From an uncultured Pseudomonadota bacterium (GTDB lineage: Bacteria; Pseudomonadota; Gammaproteobacteria; Xanthomonadales; Ahniellaceae), in the NCBI GenBank assembly GCA_937996755.1, contig CALKUS010000271.1, positions 1-17,212 of the forward strand: a stretch of DNA of 17,212 nt, in the 5' to 3' direction. Below, one piece after another: positions 13,760 to 17,212 of the stretch; position 1 is the first letter of the stretch; each line of letters starts with the position of its first letter. Under the pieces are notes generated by a model that made no database searches, was not told the origin of the DNA, and saw only the letters and a program-made list of their open reading frames with translations. Both the position numbers and the translations under genes were made by a program.

Positions 13760-14941
13760 GTGGCCGATTCCTCCATCGTCATCGTCGGTGCCAAGCGCAC
13801 TGCCATCGGGTCGCTGCTCGGCCAGTTCACCGGCGTGCCCGCGACGCAGCTCGGCGCCACCGCCATCAAGGCCGCGCTCGAGCACGCGCGCCTCGCGCCC
13901 GACCAGGTCACCGCCGTGTTCATGGGCAACGTGCTGCCGGCCGGGCTCGGCCAGGCGCCTGCGCGCCAGGCGGCGATCGGTGCCGGCGTTCCCACCGACG
14001 CGGCATGCACGACGGTCAGCAAGGTCTGCGGCTCCGGCATGCAGGCGGTCATGTTCGCGCACGACGCGATCGTCGCCGGCTCGGCCGACGTCGTCGTCGC
14101 CGGCGGCATGGAGTCGATGACGAACGCGCCGCACCTGCTGCCGAACAGCCGCGTCGGCACCAAGTACGGTCCGATCGAGATGCTCGACCACATGGCGTGG
14201 GACGGCCTCGTCAACCCGTACGACAAGCAGGCGATGGGCGTGTTCGGCGAGCAGTGCGTCGCGAAGTACGCGTTCACGCGCGAAGAGCAGGACGCGTTCG
14301 CGAGCGAGTCCGTGCGCCGCGCGGTCGCCGCGCAGGGCGCGAACGCCTTCGCCGACGAGATCGCGGCCGTGGTGGTCGCCGGCCGCAAGGGCGACGTCAC
14401 CATCACCACCGACGAAGAGCCGGCGCGCTGCGACCTCGGCAAGGTCGCTTCGCTGAAGCCCGCGTTCAAGAAGGACGGCACCATCACTGCGGCCAGCTCG
14501 TCGAAGATTTCCGACGGCGCCGCCGCCACGGTGCTGATGCGCGCGTCCGACGCCGCGCAGCGCGGCATCGCGCCGCTCGCGCGCATCGTGGCGCATGCCA
14601 CGCACTCGCAGGCACCCGAGTGGTTCACCACGGCCCCGGTCGGCGCGCTGAAGAAGGTGCTCGACAAGGCCGGCTGGAAGGTCGGCGACGTGGACCTGTT
14701 CGAAGTCAACGAGGCCTTCGCATGCGTGGCGATGGCGCCGATGCGCGACCTCGGCATCCCGCACGAGAAGCTGAACGTCAACGGCGGTGCCTGCGCGCTG
14801 GGCCACCCGATCGGCGCGAGCGGCGCCCGCGTGCTCGTCACCCTGATCCACGCGCTGCGCAAGCGGGGCGGCAAGCGGGGCGTCGCGTCGCTCTGCATCG
14901 GCGGCGGCGAGGCCACGGCCGTCGCCATCGAGCTGGCCTGA
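13760..14941 (+). CDS. Acetyl-CoA C-acetyltransferase (thiolase)
   Basis: A 393-aa thiolase II-type enzyme that condenses or cleaves acetoacetyl-CoA and two acetyl-CoA, the end of leucine and ketone-body breakdown. The nucleophilic Cys90 lies in VSKVCGSGMQAV. Further motifs are AGGMESMTNAPH, NEAFA, the GHPIGASGAR loop with His349, and the second catalytic Cys379 in SLCIGGGEATAVAIE. These match Cys89/His348/Cys378 of the Zoogloea enzyme, and length is typical. The start is a GTG at 13760: GGAG lies at 13749-13752 with a 7-base spacer, and the family's N-terminus (IVIVGAKRTAIGS) begins five residues in. An earlier start would run through the promoter. Next to methylcrotonyl-CoA carboxylase the likely role is acetoacetyl-CoA thiolysis. 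Biosynthetic use, for example for polyhydroxybutyrate, is also possible. Confidence 0.92.
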   Translation: MADSSIVIVGAKRTAIGSLLGQFTGVPATQLGATAIKAALEHARLAPDQVTAVFMGNVLPAGLGQAPARQAAIGAGVPTDAACTTVSKVCGSGMQAVMFAHDAIVAGSADVVVAGGMESMTNAPHLLPNSRVGTKYGPIEMLDHMAWDGLVNPYDKQAMGVFGEQCVAKYAFTREEQDAFASESVRRAVAAQGANAFADEIAAVVVAGRKGDVTITTDEEPARCDLGKVASLKPAFKKDGTITAASSSKISDGAAATVLMRASDAAQRGIAPLARIVAHATHSQAPEWFTTAPVGALKKVLDKAGWKVGDVDLFEVNEAFACVAMAPMRDLGIPHEKLNVNGGACALGHPIGASGARVLVTLIHALRKRGGKRGVASLCIGGGEATAVAIELA

Positions 14942-14986
14942 GCATTGCCCAAGCGGGCGCGACACGAGAGTTGAGCCCTCGCGGAC

Positions 14987-15015
14987 TTGACTCTTTCATG
15001 CGAAAAGCCAATATC
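14987..15015 (+). promoter_or_regulatory. Candidate promoter for the lipoprotein gene
   Basis: TTGACT (14987-14992) is a near-consensus -35. AATATC (15010-15015) lies 17 bases downstream as a weaker -10. This predicts a leader of about 50 bases before the ATG at 15072. Confidence 0.5.
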
Positions 15016-15071
15016 GGCTACGGCAGAGTGCAATGCGTTCCAGCTGTCCCCATTACCCCTAGGAGTTGCGC

Positions 15072-15464
15072 ATGAACATGATGAAGCAGGCCGGACTGGC
15101 GCTGGCTGTGGGCCTGGCCCTCACGCTGGGCGCGTGCAAGAACGAGACGCCCGAAGCGCAGCAGCAGGCGGCCGAGGCGAAGGCCGCTGCCGACCAGGCC
15201 GGCGACGCGGCCGCGAATGCCGCAGCGGCGGCGGGCAATGCCGTGCAGCAGGGCGCCGAAGCGGCGGCCGCCAGCACGGCCGAAGCCGTGGGCGAGACGG
15301 CTGCCGCCGTCGAGAACGCCGCGGACAACGCGCAGGCCGCCCTGGAGGAAGGCAAGGCGGCGGCTGCCGAAGCCACGGCCGACGCCGCGCAGGCGACCGC
15401 CGACAAGATGAACGCGGAAGCCGCCGAAGCGAAGCAGGAAGCGGTGGAAGAGAAGAAGGACTGA
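15072..15464 (+). CDS. Alanine-rich lipoprotein with amphipathic helical repeats
   Basis: A 130-aa lipoprotein. The signal peptide MNMMKQAGLALAVGLAL ends in a lipobox LGAC with the lipidated Cys22. The rest is nearly all Ala, Glu, Gln, Lys, Asp and Asn in repeating patterns such as AAEAKAAADQAGDAAANAA, predicting one long amphipathic or coiled-coil helix and a charged C-terminus (EAVEEKKD). The residue after Cys22 is Lys, not Asp, so outer-membrane sorting is expected. TAGGAG at 15060-15065 sits 6 bases before the ATG at 15072, which is preferred over the TTG two codons earlier. Function is unknown. Similar short Ala-rich lipoproteins (Lpp- or YtxH-like) may act as envelope spacers. It appears monocistronic, with its own promoter candidate and terminator. 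Confidence 0.85.
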   Translation: MNMMKQAGLALAVGLALTLGACKNETPEAQQQAAEAKAAADQAGDAAANAAAAAGNAVQQGAEAAAASTAEAVGETAAAVENAADNAQAALEEGKAAAAEATADAAQATADKMNAEAAEAKQEAVEEKKD

Positions 15465-15489
15465 GCGGGCAACCGCATCGGTTTTTCGC

Positions 15490-15525
15490 CGAAGGGCGCG
15501 CCAATGGCGCGCCCTTCGTCTTTCA
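15490..15525 (+). terminator. Intrinsic terminator after the lipoprotein gene
   Basis: CGAAGGGCGCGCC (15490-15502) pairs perfectly with GGCGCGCCCTTCG (15506-15518) across AAT. TCTTTC follows. A preceding GTTTTTC at 15481-15487 gives partial bidirectional character. Confidence 0.85.
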
Positions 15526-15552
15526 GCGCCGGCGCAATCGGCAATCGGACAT

Positions 15553-15623
15553 GGGAAATCGGACCAGCAGGCGACGTCAGGCCGCGTCGGCTCGCTCTGC
15601 CCATTTCCGATTTCCGATTTCCC
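15553..15623. repeat. Inverted heptamer-type repeats (GGAAATC / GATTTCC)
   Basis: GGGAAATCGGA (15553-15563) is exactly complementary to TCCGATTTCCC (15613-15623). Next to the right arm is a second CCGATTT-like unit (15604-15613), giving a short direct heptamer repeat. This occupies the gap between the lipoprotein terminator and the carboxyltransferase gene. Confidence 0.6.
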
Positions 15624-15669
15624 TTGCCGTATGGTGTGATTCCGCCCCTCGCCTCGCACGCCCCGCGCC

Positions 15670-16605
15670 ATGCCCGCCATCCGCTCACAGGTCGACCCGC
15701 GCTCGCCCGAGTTCCGCGACAACGCGGCGCAGCTCGAGTCGCTCGTCGCCGACCTGAAGCAGCGGCTCGAGGCGGTTGCCGCCGGCGGCGGCGAGAAGGC
15801 GCGCGCGAAGCACACGGAACGCGGCAAGCTGCTGGCGCGCGAGCGCATCCGCGCGCTGCTCGACCCGGGTTCGCCGTTCCTCGAGCTGTCGCCACTCGCC
15901 GCAGGCGGGATGTACGAGGACCAGGCGCCGTGCGCCGGTGTCGTCGCGGGCATCGGCCGCGTCCACGGCCAGGAAATCATGGTCGTCGCGAACGACGCCA
16001 CGGTGAAAGGCGGCACGTACTTTCCGATCACCGTGAAGAAGCACCTGCGCGCGCAGGAGATCGCCCTCGAGAACCGCCTGCCCTGCATCTACCTCGTCGA
16101 CTCCGGCGGCGCGTTCCTGCCGCTGCAGGACGAGGTGTTCCCCGACAAGGAGCATTTCGGCCGCATCTTCTACAACCAGGCGCGGCTGTCCGGTGCGTCG
16201 ATCCCGCAGGTCGCGATCGTGATGGGCTCGTGCACCGCCGGCGGTGCGTACGTGCCCGCGATGTGCGACGAATCGGTGATCGTGCGCGAGCAGGGCACCA
16301 TCTTCCTCGGCGGCCCGCCGCTCGTGAAGGCGGCGACCGGCGAAGTGGTGGATGCCGAATCGCTCGGCGGCGCCGAGGTGCACTGCAGCGTCTCCGGCGT
16401 GACCGACCACTTCGCGGAAGACGACCGCCACGCGCTCGAGATCGGGCGCAACATCGCCGCGCATTTCAACCGCAGGAAGTCGGTGCAGTTGGCGGTGCGC
16501 GAGCCGCGCGAGCCGCTGTACGACGCGCGCGAGATCTACGGCATCGTCCCGAAGGACACGCGTCGGCCGTTCGACATCCGCGAGATCGTCGCGCGCATCG
16601 TCGAA
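15670..16605 (+). CDS. liuB: Methylcrotonyl-CoA carboxylase carboxyltransferase (beta) subunit, 3'-truncated at a junction
   Basis: The N-terminal ~312 residues of a biotin-dependent acyl-CoA carboxylase beta subunit, which moves CO2 from carboxybiotin onto 3-methylcrotonyl-CoA in leucine breakdown. Visible features are KHTERGKLLARERI (47-60), PCAGVVAGIGRVHGQEIMVV, GGTYFPITVKKHLRAQEIA, LVDSGGAFLPLQDEVFPD and the oxyanion/CoA segment GSCTAGGAYVPAMCDE, typical of methylcrotonyl- rather than propionyl-CoA carboxylase. The family is about 535 aa long. Here homology stops after DIREIVARIVE at about 16605. The frame then stays open by chance to 17205 through the complement of an unrelated glycosyltransferase, and that extension is not part of the protein. 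No clear ribosome-binding site precedes the ATG at 15670. The alpha subunit and the missing C-terminal half would be expected next in a normal genome. Confidence 0.88.
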
Positions 16606-16606
16606 C
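16598..16606. other. Junction of two unrelated sequences
   Basis: Carboxyltransferase homology (plus strand) and glycosyltransferase homology (minus strand) end at the same few bases, around TCGTCGAA, which fits both reading frames. GC drops from about 70 percent (42 of 60 at 16501-16560) to about 42 percent (25 of 60 at 16621-16680). No insertion-sequence end, tRNA or target duplication is visible. An assembly or library chimera is the simplest explanation. Confidence 0.8.
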
Positions 16607-17212
16607 TGCACGATCGGCTTGGCCAGCGCCATATATTCCATGATTTTATTCATCGTCGATTTATCGTTCATCGCATTCACTTCATCCGGGTTGACGCAGA
16701 TATCGGCCGTATTCAGCACCGCCAGCAATTCGCCGTCCGGCACCCGCCCCGTGAACTCCACATAGTCCGCCACTCCTTCGCTCACCGCAAGCGCTTTCAT
16801 CTCCTCAAGGGCCGGGCCGCCTCCGACCAATGTAAAATGGATGTCCGTGCGCCGCAGTTCATGCACGATGCGTTTTGCCGCCGCGATGAGATATTGAATT
16901 CCTTCCTGCTGCCCGATCACGCCGACATAGCCGGCAAGATACCGCCTTCCCCTTTTCAGCGCCGGTTGCGGCGGCTGGATTTTCATGCGCTCCAGGCTGG
17001 GGCCGGACCGCACGACAAACACCCTGGAGGGATCCATATGCCCCCGCCCGATTGCGATTTTGCGGTAACTTTCATTCGGCGCAATCGACACATCCGCCAG
17101 TTGAAACGTCCAGCGCTCCCAGGCCAGCATCACTTTATAGAAAAAATCACGCCTGCCGAATTTGGCTTCGTAAAGCTCCGGGTTGATATCGTGATGATCG
17201 AATAAAAATTTC
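16600..17212 (-). CDS. Glycosyltransferase family 4, partial at both ends, compositionally foreign
   Basis: About 200 residues of a GT4-type (GT-B fold) glycosyltransferase. It enters from beyond the right edge: the frame is open to base 17211 with FDHHDINPELYEAKFGRR upstream of the first possible start. It continues through MLAWERWTFQLADVSIAPNE, YVGVIGQQEGIQYLI, FTLVGGGPALEEM, VEFTGRVPDGELLAVLNTAD and the nucleotide-sugar region NKIMEYMALAKPIVQFD. These are hallmarks of transferases for exopolysaccharide or lipopolysaccharide sugars. Directly after IVQFD the frame passes into the antisense of the carboxyltransferase gene, so its C-terminus (normally ~100 more residues) is lost. Codon use and GC are clearly different from all other genes here. 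The sequence probably comes from another genome or locus. Confidence 0.85.

Noticed and set aside
15685..17133. A 482-residue minus-strand open frame fusing glycosyltransferase to more sequence
   Set aside because: The part beyond about 16600 is antisense to the carboxyltransferase. The true gene is partial and also extends past the right edge.
15670..17205. A 511-residue open frame continuing the carboxyltransferase to 17205
   Set aside because: After about residue 312 it is the complement of a glycosyltransferase gene. The extra residues have no carboxyltransferase character, and the frame is open by chance across the junction.
1..17212. tRNA, rRNA or integrase/attachment-site signatures
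   Set aside because: None recognised by eye, including at the 16.6-kb junction where an integrated island might otherwise be suspected.

Overview
The window looks like chromosomal DNA of a high-GC gammaproteobacterium, most likely from the Xanthomonadales (Lysobacteraceae). The reasons are a leucine dehydrogenase beside branched-chain acyl-CoA catabolism genes, a REC-DUF3369-HD-GYP regulator, GTGG-type REP palindromes and heptamer intergenic repeats. The taxon is an inference from family knowledge, not a database result. The exception is the last ~600 bases (about 16600-17212). These are visibly lower in GC (25 G/C of 60 at 16621-16680 against 42 of 60 at 16501-16560) and carry part of an unrelated glycosyltransferase.

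Layout. Bases 1-63 are a (CCGCTTC)n tandem repeat. It abuts a 48-aa acidic small protein (-), which is divergent from a Tat-exported PhoD-family phosphatase (+). A REP pair separates phoD from a minus-strand ECF sigma factor/ChrR-like cupin pair (overlapping genes) and, further upstream, a secreted LolA-like protein. Between these two units lie three strong hairpins. Divergently from the secreted protein runs a plus-strand metabolic block: leucine dehydrogenase, a GNRA-loop terminator, a membrane-anchored unknown protein, isovaleryl-CoA dehydrogenase (liuA), then a REC-DUF3369-HD-GYP c-di-GMP phosphodiesterase. An ~880-bp gene-free region filled with nested palindromes separates the HD-GYP regulator from a convergent 1266-aa two-propeller sensor histidine kinase. 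Divergent from the kinase are an acetyl-CoA C-acetyltransferase (good promoter, GTG start), an alanine-rich lipoprotein with a clear terminator, and the 5' part of a methylcrotonyl-CoA carboxylase carboxyltransferase subunit, which is cut off after about residue 312.

How the genes work together. Leucine dehydrogenase, isovaleryl-CoA dehydrogenase, methylcrotonyl-CoA carboxylase beta and thiolase are steps of leucine/isovalerate breakdown to acetyl-CoA. The HD-GYP regulator and the sensor kinase are plausible but unproven signalling partners. The sigma factor/cupin pair is a candidate stress-response module.

Most notable. (1) The 8994-9728 region is a mosaic of palindromic modules. Three copies of a ~90-bp unit have conserved hairpin loops but co-varying arms, and at least seven hairpins share a CATCC(A/C)TG-type loop. 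This looks like a non-autonomous, structure-selected intergenic element whose family I cannot name. (2) The right end is a junction that truncates two unrelated genes at one point, most simply an assembly chimera. With the left end lying in a tandem repeat, the window may be a whole contig.
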